Positions 32,456 through 44,327 of a stretch of DNA of 64,000 nucleotides are shown one piece after another. Source of the stretch: Chalciporus piperatus (Eukaryota; Basidiomycota; Agaricomycetes; Boletales; Boletaceae). The stretch is taken from positions 1-64,000 of the forward strand of contig JBBPTG010000123.1 of the NCBI GenBank assembly GCA_038093975.1, read 5' to 3'. The position numbers and the translations under genes are program-made. The first letter of the stretch is position 1; every line of letters begins with the position of its first letter. The notes below the pieces were generated by a model. The model did no database searches and was not told the origin of the DNA. It was given only the letters and a program-made list of their open reading frames with translations.

Positions 32456-32816
32456 TAGATACTATTGTCCTTAGCACAGCCATTGAACAAACACGGGCAT
32501 ACACAAAATTCTGAGGACGACCTCCTGAACGACTGGCACAACTTGTTGTTTGTGCCACAGTTGGTCCTGTTTGTCTCTCGCCAGAGTCCTGCCACTGTTT
32601 CCCAAATTCGACACATCAAGCCCGACAAACTTGGTCAACGAACCATTGCCGCGATGTACCAACCCCCCAAAGTTGTCCAACCCCCCCCCTCCGGTTATCA
32701 TTTCCCGATTGAGTAACGACAAGCTGGCAAGTAGGTCCACGAAGAGTAAGAAGGCAACTCCTGTATTTTCCGATATACACTGAATAAAATGATATATTTG
32801 AGTCATTGGATCGTGC
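32456..32816. other. Unassigned stretch
   Basis: An open plus-strand stretch (SEDDLLNDWHNLLFVPQLVL) is present but not assigned to a family. Confidence 0.3.
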
Positions 32817-33400
32817 ATGTCCATTGACCATGTCTCAAACCCAAAAAAAGCATTTCGAAAGGGTTCTCCAAGCTATGGAAGCCAACCGGGTAGCTCTCTG
32901 GGATGTTATCGTGGTTGCACCACGCATGCTGGTGACGAGCGTCTGTTACAAGCCGCTCGAGAGTCAGTCGAGGCAAATGGTGCTCACCTTGTATCCTGGC
33001 TCCTGAGATCCCCACAGACATGAGAAGCAGCTATGGAGCAAGCCTTTGAAGCAGTTGTGAGGTTATGTGCAGAGGTGCAGCAATTGTCCGTCGAATGTAA
33101 TGGTCTCCACTTCAGCGCATCCACAGCGACAGCAGAACAGCTAGAGGAATCATTTTTGAAAATGATTGCAGTCAAAATCAAGGGGAGCGCGCTGCACCTT
33201 TTCCGCCTCCTCGTTCCACTGCTCGACGCAAACCAAACCCGACGACAACGATATGACGACAACTTCGACATAGACTTCAAAACATCACAGCCAACGGTCG
33301 AGAACCAGTCAACCTTCGTGAGTGCTACTTCCGCCACAACAATCCGACTCTACAGCGTTGTTGATGCGGCCGATCTCCGGTGTTCTGAAGAGATCTGATA
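32817..33400 (+). pseudogene. DUF6589-type protein, N-terminal fragment
   Basis: MSQTQKKHFERVLQAMEANR followed, after a frame break near 33006, by LCAEVQQLSVECNGLHFSAS, TAEQLEESFLKMIAVKIKG and LFRLLVPLLDANQTRRQ. I recall this arrangement from the N-terminus of agaricomycete proteins with a C-terminal DUF6589 domain, often near transposons. The remainder is missing here; middle and C-terminal parts of a DUF6589 protein occur at 57907-58690 and 56520-56852. Function unknown. Confidence 0.45.
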
Positions 33401-33409
33401 GCGCCTTTG

Positions 33410-33830
33410 TGACAGTAGTGTCGCGGCATCCATTTCTGCAGGAAAACATCGTTTAAAAGATCTCTATGTCTTCCACAAGGAAGATATGTACGGGAAACGG
33501 ATAGATGGACAAGCTGTCTCTCTGCGATCAGATGTTGCTCCACTCCCATCGATGATCCTTGTTGGTCAGATCGATCAAAGTGCGGGCGACTAAGGAGTAG
33601 TTTGGGATAACACATCGGTAGAAGTTGGCGAAGCCAAGGAATGAGCAAACTTCCTTAACGGTGGTGGGAATGGGCCATGGAGAGATGCCGTCAAGTTTGA
33701 CAGGATCCATGGCAAGTTCTCCAGGGCCGGACGATCATGCCAAGATATTCTACCTCGTTTACAGCAAAGTTGCATTTTTCCAGGCGAAGATCGAGATCTA
33801 GGCGAGTATCTAGCAGGATGAGACATCAGC
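33410..33830 (-). pseudogene. Gypsy pol fragment
   Basis: Encodes LDGISPWPIPTTVKEVCSFL, FANFYRCVIPNYSLV and LIDLTNKDHRWEW, a piece of RT-RNase H junction close to Gypsy 2 (39660-39900) but more diverged. Confidence 0.9.
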
Positions 33831-33835
33831 CACAT

Positions 33836-34187
33836 CAGCGTGAACGCTCAGAGCCCTTTGGTCTTGTCCCATCTGAGCGTGACCGCATCCAGAGGGATGC
33901 TCGGCGGTAAACCGCACAGAGCGACCAACGTTCTTGTAGGCAAGAACACCAGAGTAGTCAGCAGCGCTTTCGCGCACAGCTGAGCTGCTCAGGGCTCATA
34001 ACCTGTTGAGAGGTTCCATTGAGGAACTACTACCGGTGCTTACCTAGCGTAGTGGTTGTGAGTTAACGTCGAACGTTGTGATTACAAGACAAGTTGTATT
34101 AGAACTCAGATCGACTGAGTCCGAATGTGATATAGTACATAGCGTGGTAAATACCTTCTATACTAAGAATGTATGCTACGTTCAACA
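33836..34187 (-). mobile_element. Copia leader plus LTR fragment
   Basis: LTR 34004-34187 (TGTTGAGAGG...GTTCAACA), adjoined on its left by gggctcataacc, the complement of a primer-binding site. The same arrangement is seen at 54005-54258. Confidence 0.7.
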
Positions 34188-34369
34188 ATTACCAGTGGAT
34201 CCGCTAAACGTCGCAAGCTCAGGGCGGGCTCTTCCATCCCTAGGGACTTCCCTTCCCCTCCGCCCACAGTCTCCCTTCCAGCTAGCCAAGAAGATATTGG
34301 AACAAGCCTTGCCAAGGCTTTGGTGAGTGGTATTTGATGCAAGGGATGTTGTACTGACCTGTTAAATAT

Positions 34370-35700
34370 GGGATGGCGGCATTAGCAGTTTGCGGCAAGT
34401 GCGTTGATGTACTCAGCACCCACGTCGACGTGGTTTGTGAGGCTGTGTATATCGTGTCATTTGCTTAACACTTGTGGGGAGTGTAGCCCATATCTAGTGA
34501 GTACTCGGCCATCATCCCATCATCCCATCACTATTATACTGATGCTTGTCCACAGTTTTACAAGGAACGGCCAGCAAGTTTTGCCAGACTTCCTTTGCGT
34601 CACGAGCGACTACAAAGGGCCAACTCGACACCTCGTCGTATCACCCAAAACTCTCCTTATTCACTTTGCTTTACCGTCAATCACTCACAAATTCTATGCC
34701 GAGGCTGTCCACCAAGCCCTCGGCGAATGATTCCCTCAAGGCAGCCATTCTGGTCGAACTCGGCACTGGTGCCACCATCTGCAACTACAACAAGGTGGCC
34801 CATCTGGCTTGCGAGTCCCTTGCAGACGATTACAAGCACAGGTTCATTGTGCTCACTGACCACTCGGACAAGGACACAGGCAACCTGTTCGTTGTTGGTC
34901 CAGACAAGAATGGTGTGGTTGTGGCTGCCAGTGTGGACAAGGTATGTATTCTCTTAACCGTCGTTTCAGTATCATACTAACATTCACAGTTCTTCGACAT
35001 CTTATCCGAACCCTTCAAACGCTGGGTTCAGGTGTCCATTTTATACCTGGCGGCATGCGGCGCCGTCGTGAACAAGAAGCAGAGCCCAAGTTGGCTTGGT
35101 CAAAGAGGATGTGAGAAAGTAAGTGTTGGGTTGTGTGAAGGGGCCAGTTGCTAATATTGTGATGTGTGTCAGGTTCTCGATTGCCCATGCTATCACATTT
35201 GATGCGCCGCAGCTGCAACCCAATCACATCACCCCGCTCCTGATGAGCTTGACACAGTCGGTTGTGGTCAACGGATTCAAAGTGGTTGAGGCCCTCGAGC
35301 ACCTCCCTCCTTCAGGAGTCGTCAACTCTAGGATTCCACACCGGCATCGTTGTGTTCGCGTCGGACAAGGAAAAGATAAACATCACAAAGTATGTTTGGT
35401 CTCACCGCTACGGCCGTCCCTGAGGTCATCGACTCCCCATTCAATGTCCCCAGTGTGGGACTCTCCAGCTTGGGTTTGCCTCCAATGCAACAGCTACTCG
35501 TACTTGTTCACATGCAAGTACAGGAGGTGCGGTCATAGGAGCGAGGATGATAAGGCGTTCTCATTGGTCAAGAAGCGAGCTCAGTGGTTGGAGATGCTTC
35601 ACATGAGGGGCATGAATATTCTGGCGGCGGAGTGGAGGACGATAGTAGTTGCGGATGGAGGAATGGAAGAGAAAAAATCCCGCCTACCTTGGGCTTTGTA
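34370..35700 (+). pseudogene. Gene V: uncharacterised agaricomycete protein with zinc ribbon
   Basis: Several exons in shifting frames: RHERLQRANSTPRRITQN, then AILVELGTGATICNYNKVAH and YKHRFIVLTDHSDKDTGNLF, an intron (gtatgt...cacag, 34940-34989), FFDILSEPFKRWVQVSILYL and AACGAVVNKKQS. A second intron (gtaagt...gtcag) leads to FSIAHAITFDAPQLQPNHIT, LMSLTQSVVVNGFKVVEALE, KINITKYVWSHRYGRP, a CPQCG and a later FTCKYRRCGH, a probable zinc ribbon. I recall the same order in many agaricomycete hypothetical proteins; function unknown. A stop after YGRP and at least two frame breaks suggest decay. Confidence 0.6.
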
Positions 35701-35975
35701 GAGTTTGGACTCGCGGTTTGCGGGCGATCGGAGGATCCTCCCCGTTCTCGATCGTCGCCTCAATCCGCCTTCTCGATCGTCGCCCTAATCCGAATTCATC
35801 GGACCTATCTGTGCCAATACCCAAGGTGTGCCATTATCAGTATAGTAGATTTACAATTAGGGATGACGAGCAAGGAAGCCTACAGTAGTCTAATGGAAAA
35901 AATTGTTGTCGCTCCAACCGTTCTCCCCAGCCTGCCAACGATTGAACGCCCAATCACACTGCAGGACAAACGATG

Positions 35976-36445
35976 TGTTACGCTTGTACCGGGTAGGTCA
36001 AAGCGTAGACGCAAAGCCTAGTCAAGGACAAGGGTTTCAAAGGTAGCCTAACGATGGGATGTCCACGTTAAGGCCTAGCGTCCGTTCAAGAGTGGGACGG
36101 TGACTCTCAGAGGGTTCAAAGGAAGCGAGGAATGACCAAGCTAGATTGCGTAGGTCTAAGTTAGGGTTACAGGAGGAAACTCGAGGGTTTATATAAGTGA
36201 AGAAACGAGTTAAGGGCAGGTATAGAACAAGTCAGAATACGTAAGAACAAGTCATGACGAATAGGAATGAGTCATGCTCGGTAAGCATACGAGTCAGCGA
36301 TGACGAAGCGTGGAAGGTGAAAGAACATTAAGGAATGTTTGCTGACTAAAGCAAGGTAAGAAATGAGAGGCCTAGGCAGGACTCGAACCAGCGACTAGGA
36401 CTTAGTACAAGGTAATAGGGAAGGAAAGAATGAGTGATCGTAACA
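35976..36445 (-). repeat. 3' LTR of Gypsy 2
   Basis: 470 bp, plus-strand TGTTACGCTTGTACC to GATCGTAACA. On the minus (sense) strand 36379-36389 is GGTTCGAGTCC, a perfect match to the Pol III B-box consensus. Confidence 0.95.
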
Positions 36446-36490
36446 TTACCCCCGTATTAGAATCAAGTCATCGACGAAGATAAAAGCCAG

Positions 36491-37657
36491 TCAAATGCTT
36501 AACCCGTAATGACCTGGAGAACCGGTCATGTTTGCATATCCGACATCGTCGGTTGGATCATCTCCGTCATAGAGAGTGGCGTCGTCGTCGTCGCGTGAAT
36601 AAGCCTCACCCGAGATACGGGTATAGAGTGGAGGGGGGCGTCGAGCAGCTCGATTGGTATTGGTTGATCGGCGGGAACGGGAAGAGGGTGCAACAGGTGG
36701 CGTGGTTGTATGTCTCTGTCCACGCCTAAGTGGGCAACGACCTTGAATGTGACCGGGTGCCCAGCGGAAGCACGTGGGACACTGGTATACGGGACAGTGG
36801 ACACGTATATGGCCCAGTCGGTGACATACGAAGCAGGCATCGTGGTACTGGGGATGTGAGGTGGATAGAGGTATGGTGCCAGTCCGTTGTCGTTGCGAGG
36901 TAATGTGGTTACGTTCTGCACGAAAGAAGACTGCTTCCTCTTCATCGTTCAAAGGGGAGCTAGACGCGGAAGGAGTCGACAAGGGGAGAGATGAGGTAGA
37001 AACTCCGATGACAGGGGTTGGAGATTGAGCCGCAGAGGCGGATTCTCTGAGGTAGCGGTCTAGGTCATTCAGAAACTCCGGCATCCGTAGCTCATAGAGA
37101 GCAATGCTGAGGTTGGTAATTAGATCACCGTGGATGTTGCGGAGAGAGGCAGCTTCTGAATGAGCTTGGTGAACCGTCGTCAGGGAAGGAGGAAGATTGG
37201 CAAGACGGGATGCTTGCAGGTAGGCACGGTAGAGGGCAACGAGGGGTGACCCCAGATCAAGGTGGGCGCCGATGGGTACAGAGAGACGTGAGTCAAGTAA
37301 GAATTGGGACATACGGTCCATGACGGCATTGTCCATCAACTCGTCACGAAGACGATGAGCGGTGAGTGGTAACTGGATGGGTAAGACTCTGACGGTGGGA
37401 ATAGCGGCAATATGAGTGGGGGCATCTAGGTCTTCCTGCAAGACTGGCCATCCAGCGGGGTTTAGTGGAAGACCAGTGGTATTCCATCCAGCTTCAGCGA
37501 CGGTTGGGCTAGCGGGTTCGGGGGAAGAGGGACGAGTGGGTTGAATAGGTAGAGAACGAATAGGTAAACCGGGGGGGTAAGTAGGAGAAGAGGAAGAACG
37601 AGATAGAGAAGAAATGGAAGACATAGTGGTCGACGAACGGGTAGTAGGAGCAGACAT
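36491..37657 (-). CDS. Gypsy 2 third ORF with two zinc knuckles
   Basis: 388 residues from MSAPTTRSSTTMSSISSLSR, starting a few bases after the pol stop (tgaaactatg), an arrangement compatible with termination-reinitiation. Middle region AHRLRDELMDNAVMDRMSQF and GAHLDLGSPLVALYRAYLQA looks helical. Towards the C-terminus are CFVCHRLGHIRVHC (CX2CX4HX4C) and CPTCFRWAPGHIQGRC (CX2CX6HX4C). A diverged homologue follows pol in Gypsy 3 (61200-62100), keeping the first knuckle. Most Gypsy elements have no gene here; it may be an extra nucleic-acid-binding protein. Intact frame. Confidence 0.85.
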   Translation of the reverse strand: MSAPTTRSSTTMSSISSLSRSSSSPTYPPGLPIRSLPIQPTRPSSPEPASPTVAEAGWNTTGLPLNPAGWPVLQEDLDAPTHIAAIPTVRVLPIQLPLTAHRLRDELMDNAVMDRMSQFLLDSRLSVPIGAHLDLGSPLVALYRAYLQASRLANLPPSLTTVHQAHSEAASLRNIHGDLITNLSIALYELRMPEFLNDLDRYLRESASAAQSPTPVIGVSTSSLPLSTPSASSSPLNDEEEAVFFRAERNHITSQRQRTGTIPLSTSHPQYHDACFVCHRLGHIRVHCPVYQCPTCFRWAPGHIQGRCPLRRGQRHTTTPPVAPSSRSRRSTNTNRAARRPPPLYTRISGEAYSRDDDDATLYDGDDPTDDVGYANMTGSPGHYGLSI

Positions 37658-37661
37658 AGTT

Positions 37662-38990
37662 TCAGCAGCGAGTTTTGCGTCTGACAGAAGATGGGGATCT
37701 TGAGGAAGAAGGGAAGGCGGATGGATGAGCTTTCTTACAGTTTTCAAGAACATCCTTGGCGTGGGTAAGGTCCGTTGCTTTGAGCCAGCGATCTTCATCA
37801 GCAGTATATCCTTTCCAGCGAACCAGGTACGAGTGGCGTCCGGAGAAACTTCGGTGTCGGAGAATCTTTTCGATCTCATACTCTTCTTTGCCTTCTATCA
37901 AGTCAGGTGGTGGAGCCGGGAAGTTCGGTCCGTGTACGGGGTTTTCGCGATAGGGTGATAACAGAGAAGCATGAAACACGGGGTGGATCTTCCACGTTTG
38001 TGGGAGGCGGAGTTTATAAGATAGCGGGGATAAGACCTGTGTGATGGTAAAGGGTCCTTCTCGTTTCGGGGCAAACTGTGGAGAGATAAGGGATCATTTG
38101 AGGTTTCTTGCCTCTAGCCAGACTTTGTCTCCTTTGGCGAACGGTTTGAACTTCTGTCGAGTTCGTGCGGACATCACTTGTCTGGCAAGCTCGTGCGAGG
38201 CGAGTGCTTCATCTCTAGCAGCAGTGAGGGAGTGAAGGCGAAGTTCGACAGCGGGTAGAGCGGAATCGGCGATCACAGAAGGAAGGGGACGAGGTTCGTA
38301 TCCCATCATAACATAGAACGGGGATTTGCCGGTGACAGAGTGGGGTCGATGATTGTGTGCAAATTCGGCGTGTGAGATAGAATCAGCCCAGGATATGGGG
38401 TTGTCTCCGCAGTAGATTCGGAGATAGGTTTCTACTTCCTGATTGACACGTTCGGTTTCCCCATCAGATTGGGGATGGTAGGCGGTAGAGAGAGAAAGGT
38501 CGTATCCAAGGATTCGTCCTAGTTCACGAGCGAACTCGGATGCGAATTGTGGTCCTCGGTCGCTGATGATTTTGTCGTAAAGGCCGAATCTCAGGTAGAC
38601 TTTGTGGAAAAAGAGGGAGGCAATCCCTTCGGCGGTGACAGTTTTCTTAGTAGGGCAGAGAATTACCCCCTTTGTAAGCCCGTGGTCGACCACGACCAAC
38701 AGAGAATCGAAGCCATTGGAAATGGGCAGGTCGGTGATTAGGTCACAGGACACTTGTTGGAACGGCTTGGAGCTCTTTGACGGTATGGGCATTAAGGGTG
38801 GAGTAGTTGGATGTGTGTTCGCTTTGTTCTGTTGGCAGGTTGCGCATCCTTCGACATATTTGCGCACAAACTGTGCAAGACCAGGCCACCAGAATTCAGC
38901 AGCAACCAGCTGTCTAGTTTTGAGATAACCCGGGTGGCCGGCGGTGGCGTGATCATGGCAGCGTTGGACGACAGTGCGACGTAAGCTTTC
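37662..38990 (-). pseudogene. Gypsy 2 integrase and chromodomain
   Basis: H2C2 zinc part (KYVEGCATCQQNKANTHPTT), catalytic core (SCDLITDLPISNGFDSLLVV, IISDRGPQFASEFARELG, TAYHPQSDGETERVNQEV), then a TGA at 38094 where Gypsy 3 has CGA. In the next frame segment come LPQTWKIHPVFHASLLSPY and the chromodomain EEYEIEKILRHRSFSGRHSY followed by LVRWKGYTADEDRW. A deletion at about 39005 separates it from the RT part. Confidence 0.93.
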
Positions 38991-39009
38991 GTCCGGTGGA
39001 ATGTAAACG

Positions 39010-41355
39010 CTAGGTCAGGACACCGTTATTCATCTGCCAGTCAGCCAGCCGGGATCGGAATGGCGCTGGGATATCGCCGTCAATGGCTTGTAATGCGGTG
39101 AGGAGAAACGGGTCATCTTTGGAAAGACTGGAAATATGGTTGTTCATGGCGGCGTCGATGACACGGACAAATAGGGAGGGTGGTAGTAGAGTGGTACCTG
39201 CATAGTCATCGGCGTTGGTGGGAAAGTGATCAGCACGCCTAGATAAGGCATCGGGACCGGCGAGGGATGAGCCAGGAACATGAATCATTTTCAGGTCAAA
39301 GTCAGCAAGATCGAGGAGCCAGCGGGCTTGCCGACGGTTTAGATTCTGGGGTTGGCGGAAGTAGGTCAGGTTTTTGTGATCAGTGAAGACTTGGACAGGC
39401 AAGGGAGAGCCGTGGAGATAATGTCGCCAGGTTTTGAGTGCACGGATCACGGCGAGGAGTTCACGATCATAGATATCGTAGTTCCGTTCAGCGTCACCAA
39501 AGGATTGGGAGAGATAGGAACAGGGGTGCCAATCGCTGTTGGCGTCAGTTTGGAGGAGTATACCTCCAGAGGCAAATTTAGAGGCGTCGGTTGCGATGGC
39601 GAAGGGTTTGGAAAGGTCTGGGAAGCGTAAGACGGGTTTCGCCAGGAACATCTGTTTTAGACGGGCGAAGGCATCTTGGCAGGCATTGTTCCAGTCCCAT
39701 CGATGATCCTTTTTGGTCAGATCAATCAAAGGGCAGGCGACTAAGGAGTAATTTGGGATAAAGCGTCGATAGAAGTTGGCAAAGCCAAGGAATGAGCGAA
39801 CTTCTTTGACGGTAGTGGGAATGGGCCATTGAGAGATGCCATCGAGTCCCATGGCAAGCTCTCTGGGGCGGACGATCATGCCAAGATATTCTACTTCGTT
39901 TACAGCGAAGTTGCATTTCTCTAAACGAAGATGGAGATCTAGCTCTTGCATCCATTCGAGGACTCGTTGTGTGCGAGCGGTGTGAGTAGCATCGTCGGGA
40001 GAAAAGATGAGAAGGTCGTCCATATAGATGACAAGCCACCCTTCAGCTATCATGTCTCGAAAAGAGTCGTTCATGAAGCGTTGGAAGGTGGCTGGGGAGT
40101 TGTTCAGTCCGAAGAACATCACAGTCGGTTCAAAGAGGCCTTTGTGGGTGAGGAAAGCGGCTTTCCACTGGTGTCCGTCTTTGATGCGGACATTGTTGTA
40201 ACCCCATCGCACATCAAACTTGGTAAAGACTTTGGCGTCTTTCAATTTGTCGACGAGATCTCCAATGAGGGGAAGTGGGTACGCGTTTCGGGTAGTATGT
40301 TCGTTGAGATATCGATAGTCTTGGCAAGGGCGGAGTTTTCCATCTTTCTTCTTGATGAAGAAGAAGGGGGATGCCTGGGGGGAATTGGAAGGACGTATCT
40401 TTCCCGTACGCAGGTTCTCTTCGAGGAAGTCTTCTGTGGCTTTCTTTTCATCCGGAGATAGCGGATAAAGTTTTCCAATTTTAGGGACGAAGGATTCCTT
40501 CAGGTTAATCTCGTGGTCATAAACCCGAGATGGAGGAAGGTGACCAGCTGAGGGTTCATCGAAAACCGGGGCATATCTGGCATATTCTTTTGGGAGGATA
40601 GGTTTGGGTTTAGCCAGTTCGGCTGCGATTGCGAGTTCAGTAGCTCGGGTAAGGCGAGCGACAACATGATTGGGGACAAAGCGTGAACCGCAACGAATAA
40701 TGCGGTTTAGGGTATGGTTTTCGTAAGCGCGGTTAAGAAAGGTGGATTCGGTTTCAGAGTCCAGGTAGTCATAGAGTTGTTGATCGACTTCCGGGGTTAC
40801 ATAAGAGTGTCGAGGAGGAGGGGTAGGTCGAGTGAAGAGTTGGTCGTTGGCTTTACAGGCTGCAGCATGTATGGTATACAACTTCTTTGACTCGTCGATG
40901 GACTCCGACAGCGACAGGGTACGTCGGCGCCAATCGATGGTTGGATTAGCTTTTTCAAGCCATGGGAGTCCTAGGATGACGTTCTCGTTTCCGCAATTCA
41001 TGACGTGAAAAATTACTTCTTGTGCGATTCCTTCGATGTCAAGGAAGAGAGTGGTGGTAAAGAGTATCATCCCGCTTTTGTTTGCGGTCTGGTCGACGTT
41101 TCGGACTCGAATAGGGGTTTCAAGTCGAGTAGTGGGGATTCGATTTCTTCGTATAAAGCCCCAGTCGATACAGGAGATGTCTGCGCCGCTATCAATGAGG
41201 GCATGGGTTTCGACGGCTTTCATCGTGTGCGAGGGAACGATAATCTGTATGGGAATTTGCATAGAGCGCTTTCGCGACTTTACAAGTACAGGTGCACACG
41301 TGATTGGGGAAGCTTGCGTCGGCAGAGCTTCCCGGTCTAAAACCCTTTGTGACAA
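39010..41355 (-). pseudogene. Gypsy 2 protease, RT and RNase H
   Basis: 781 open codons: protease (HALIDSGADISCIDWGFI), RT (FFFIKKKDGKLRPCQDYRYL, FGLNNSPATFQRFMND, catalytic YMDDLLIF), FLGFANFYRRFIPNYS, RNase H (FAIATDASKFASGGILLQT, YDRELLAVIRALKTWRHYL, VFTDHKNLTYF) and PGSSLAGPDALSRR. It overlaps gag in another frame by about 160 bp, so a frameshift would have been used for expression. The premature stop at 39010 results from a small deletion relative to Gypsy 3 (NGVLTYQGRVYIPLDED). Confidence 0.95.
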
Positions 41356-42640
41356 AGGCTATTTTACGAACGGTGGTTTCATCCTCATCATCTATCTCGA
41401 TCAGCGAGGGAATTTCTTCCTCAACCTTCTGAACCTTCTTCGGGGTTTTCTGGTTCGAGGAGAACTCTGGGCAGGCGTTGGACCGATGTCCAGCTTTCCT
41501 GCAGCGGAAGCAGAGTCCCTTCTCCTGGCAGTGTTTCCGCTCTTCAGGAGTGAGTTTGGAGATACGGATGATGTCGACGTCCATGGCATTGGGGTCCCTG
41601 GCAGGGGTAGAGTGATTGGCTGAGGAGAACAGACAGAATGGTTTGGCAGGGTTGCGATTGTGATTAGTGATCTCATTGGCGTGTTCCCATTGGGTCTGGA
41701 ATTGGGTGGTGCACTTGTACCAATCCTCAATCGTGGTAGGGATGGTATCCATGCTGTTGACTCGTCTCATAAGGGAGATGGGTATTCCCGCAGAGAAGTA
41801 TCCAATTAGGACATTGTTATCGGTAATGCCAGATAAGGCGACTTGGTTCTGGACACCCGAAATGAACTCAGAGAGAGAGGGAGAGTGTTCTCCGTTCTTG
41901 AGAGGTCTCATTCGTTTGGTGGAAAGCCAGGCGACGGTGTTTCCTACGGTATCATGGTGTTTGAACGTGGTTTTGAAGTCGGTGATGAATTGAGCCCAGG
42001 TTCCCATTGTGACAGTGGTGCCAGTGATGGCTTTTCAGCAGAAGGTGGCAGCCCAAGTGGCTGCTGATCCCTTGGACATGTAGGATAGCGCGAAGGCGAT
42101 CTTCTTGGGATCAGTGTTGTATACATCCATTGATGGTGAGATAGAATTGGATAGAGTTCATCCAGGCGGTGCTTTTCTCGAAGGAGCCATCAAAGGCATC
42201 TGGGGCTCCAATGCAGAGTTCAGTGGGTTTGGAGGACGACATGGGTTTTACAAAGGTAGGGGGTACCTGATACGCTCCTGGTGCAAATGCGGGCGCGGGA
42301 AGGGAAGGAGTGGGGAAAGCTGGGGTTCGTGGGGGAGCAGGCGACACAGGGAACTGTGGAGCTCTTCGGGATATTGGGGTCGGTGATGGTGGTGTTGGTG
42401 ACCTTGGGATGGTTACAGCTGAGGAAAATTCGTGGGAGAGGTGAAGGGTTTCTTCTTGTTCCTCTTGGGTGGTGATTGGTTCGTCGTAAAGATCCGAGGT
42501 GTCGTAGGGGTTAGAGGGATCTTCCTCTTCAGGTGAGCCCGAGTCAGAAGATTCGGGGTTCTGTGGATTAGCAGTCTCTCGTGGGGGGCCCCAGCGAGAG
42601 GTGTCAAGGCGAGGTCGTTGGGAAATGGTGGAGGTCTACA
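41192..42640 (-). pseudogene. Gypsy 2 gag
   Basis: An acidic/Pro-rich N-terminus (about 42640-42350), Gag core (CIGAPDAFDGSFEKSTAWMN, AQFITDFKTTFKHHDTVGNT, SLSEFISGVQNQVALSGITD) and zinc knuckle CFRCRKAGHRSNAC near 41510. A frame slip near 42120 and a stop near 42033 break the frame. Confidence 0.9.
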
Positions 42641-42674
42641 GCGAAGGTAGCCTTCAGGGGTAACTTAGACCTTT

Positions 42675-43145
42675 TGTTACGCTTGTACCGGGTAGGTCAA
42701 AGCGTAGACGCAAAAGCCTAGTCAAGGACAAGGGTTTCAAAGGTAGCCTAACGATGGGATGTCCACGTTAAGGCCTAGCGTCCGTTCAAGAGTGGGACGG
42801 TGACTCTCAGAGGGTTCAAAGGAAGCGAGGAATGACCAAGCTAGATTGCGTAGGTCTAAGTTAGGGTTACAGGAGGAAACTCGAGGGTTTATATAAGTGA
42901 AGAAACGAGTTAAGGGCAGGCATAGAACAAGTCAGAATACGTAAGAACAAGTCATGACGAATAGGAATGAGTCATGCTCGGTAAGCATACGAGTCAGCGA
43001 TGACGAAGCGTGGAAGGTGAAAGAACATTAAGGAATGTTCGCTGACTAAAGCAAGGTAAGAAATGAGAGGCCTAGGCAGGACTCGAACCAGCGACTAGGA
43101 CTTAGTACAAGGTAACAAAGAAAGAAAGAATGAGTGATTGTAACA
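42675..43145 (-). repeat. 5' LTR of Gypsy 2
   Basis: 471 bp, nearly identical to 35976-36445; the B-box-like sequence lies at 43079-43089 (minus strand). Confidence 0.95.
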
Positions 43146-44045
43146 CGATGCGCGCTGGCCTTGGTAATGAAGATTGAAATGCGTGGAAAAGAGGGGAGGT
43201 GTACTTACCACTTCTTCTATCCACATAAAGACGTCCTTGAATGCGGCCGCCAGGTCTTCGTAGAGCTGACGATATTCTTCAAAATCCTTGGATGGGTATG
43301 GGATATACTGGGAAGTGTTGGCCCTCGTGACGTGGGCCCGCTTTAGCTGTAGCGGATGTGCATCAGTAGGGGCACCCTCCCCCTAAGATATCTCAAAACT
43401 TTAGCTGTCGTTCACGAGGAGTATGTTAGAGACCAACTTACGTTCATAGTGTAGCGGTTGTAATACGAGAAGTGAAGACATTTGAATGGGTTAAGGTCCC
43501 GGCTGTCACGCGAAACGAATGCGTCGTTGTCGCCCAAACATGCAGTGAGTTTGGCGACAAGGGCATCCTTGAGATGGGCTGGCATGGCATTGCAGACGAA
43601 CGCCATTGGCGAGCCATCAGAATTACGAACATCGATTCCCCTGTAGACCAATCAATCAACTGAGCCTGCCAACCTGATATTCAGATTGGAAACACTCACC
43701 CTTGGAATGAAGTCGACGGTATGCGAATGTATAGAAGTTCCCCAACTGTGAACTGCATTAGTGAGCGTTGCTGATACACTCGCCAGTTCAGTCCCGAGCG
43801 ACCATTCCCTTCTCTGCTGCTTCGCGTTGGGCCTCCGTCCACTGTACATTTTGTGCTCGATCTAGGCCATTGCACGGGTTCTGTTTGTTGGCTGGCGCTT
43901 CGCGGTCATAGGCAGCATAGATTTTTTCCACATGAAACTGGAGGGAGGGGTGCAGTGTGACTGGGGCTGGGGCTGAGCTAGAACTCGATGGTGACGCGAA
44001 AGCGGCATTGAGGGAGGTGGGCTGGGAGCATCCAATGGTCAACAA
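43146..44045 (-). pseudogene. Unknown gene W2, fragment beside Gypsy 2
   Basis: Minus-strand exons include VEKIYAAYDREAPANKQNPC, TEAQREAAEKGMVARD, SVSATLTNAVHSWGTSIHSH, then GIDVRNSDGSPMAFVCNAMP and DALVAKLTACLGDNDAF, and finally KRAHVTRANTSQYIPYPSKD with EEYRQLYEDLAAAFKDVFMW. The style fits uncharacterised agaricomycete proteins; I cannot name a domain. The Gypsy 2 insertion at 43145 removes or separates the 3' end. Confidence 0.4.
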
Positions 44046-44327
44046 CGGACTTTCAGGAAGGTCTATGGGGCCTGAACACGGGGCCCATGCAGACCAACTA
44101 CGAGCCGGATACTTGAATGCCTTAGAGGCCGTTTAATCCGGCAGGTCTCTGGTAGAAAGATAACCTCATCTCATTTTCAACTGCTGAAAGAGCCGATCCG
44201 ATGCTCCCAAGTCAGTGCAATTGATAGATCGAAACCCCTCAACCTCGAGGCATAAGGGAAACTCTTGCCGCATTGTGCCGCCAATTAAGCGATGGTGAGC
44301 TGTCACAGTATCAATTCAGCCAGCAAG

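Larger units (their letters stand above)
35976..43145 (-). mobile_element. Ty3/Gypsy chromovirus 2, complete, CGATG TSD
   Basis: 7170 bp flanked by CGATG (35971-35975 and 43146-43150). LTRs at 35976-36445 and 42675-43145 differ at only a few positions by eye, so insertion is recent. Order on the minus strand: gag, protease-RT-RNase H, integrase-chromodomain, then a third ORF. Purine tract tacgggggtaa precedes the 3' LTR. Despite its youth it has a gag stop and frameshift, an 8-10 bp deletion at 39010 in pol, and a CGA-to-TGA stop at 38094. Confidence 0.96.

Noticed and set aside
36379..36389. A tRNA gene on the LTR strand
   Set aside because: Only the T-arm-like part matches; no acceptor, D or anticodon arms can be folded.
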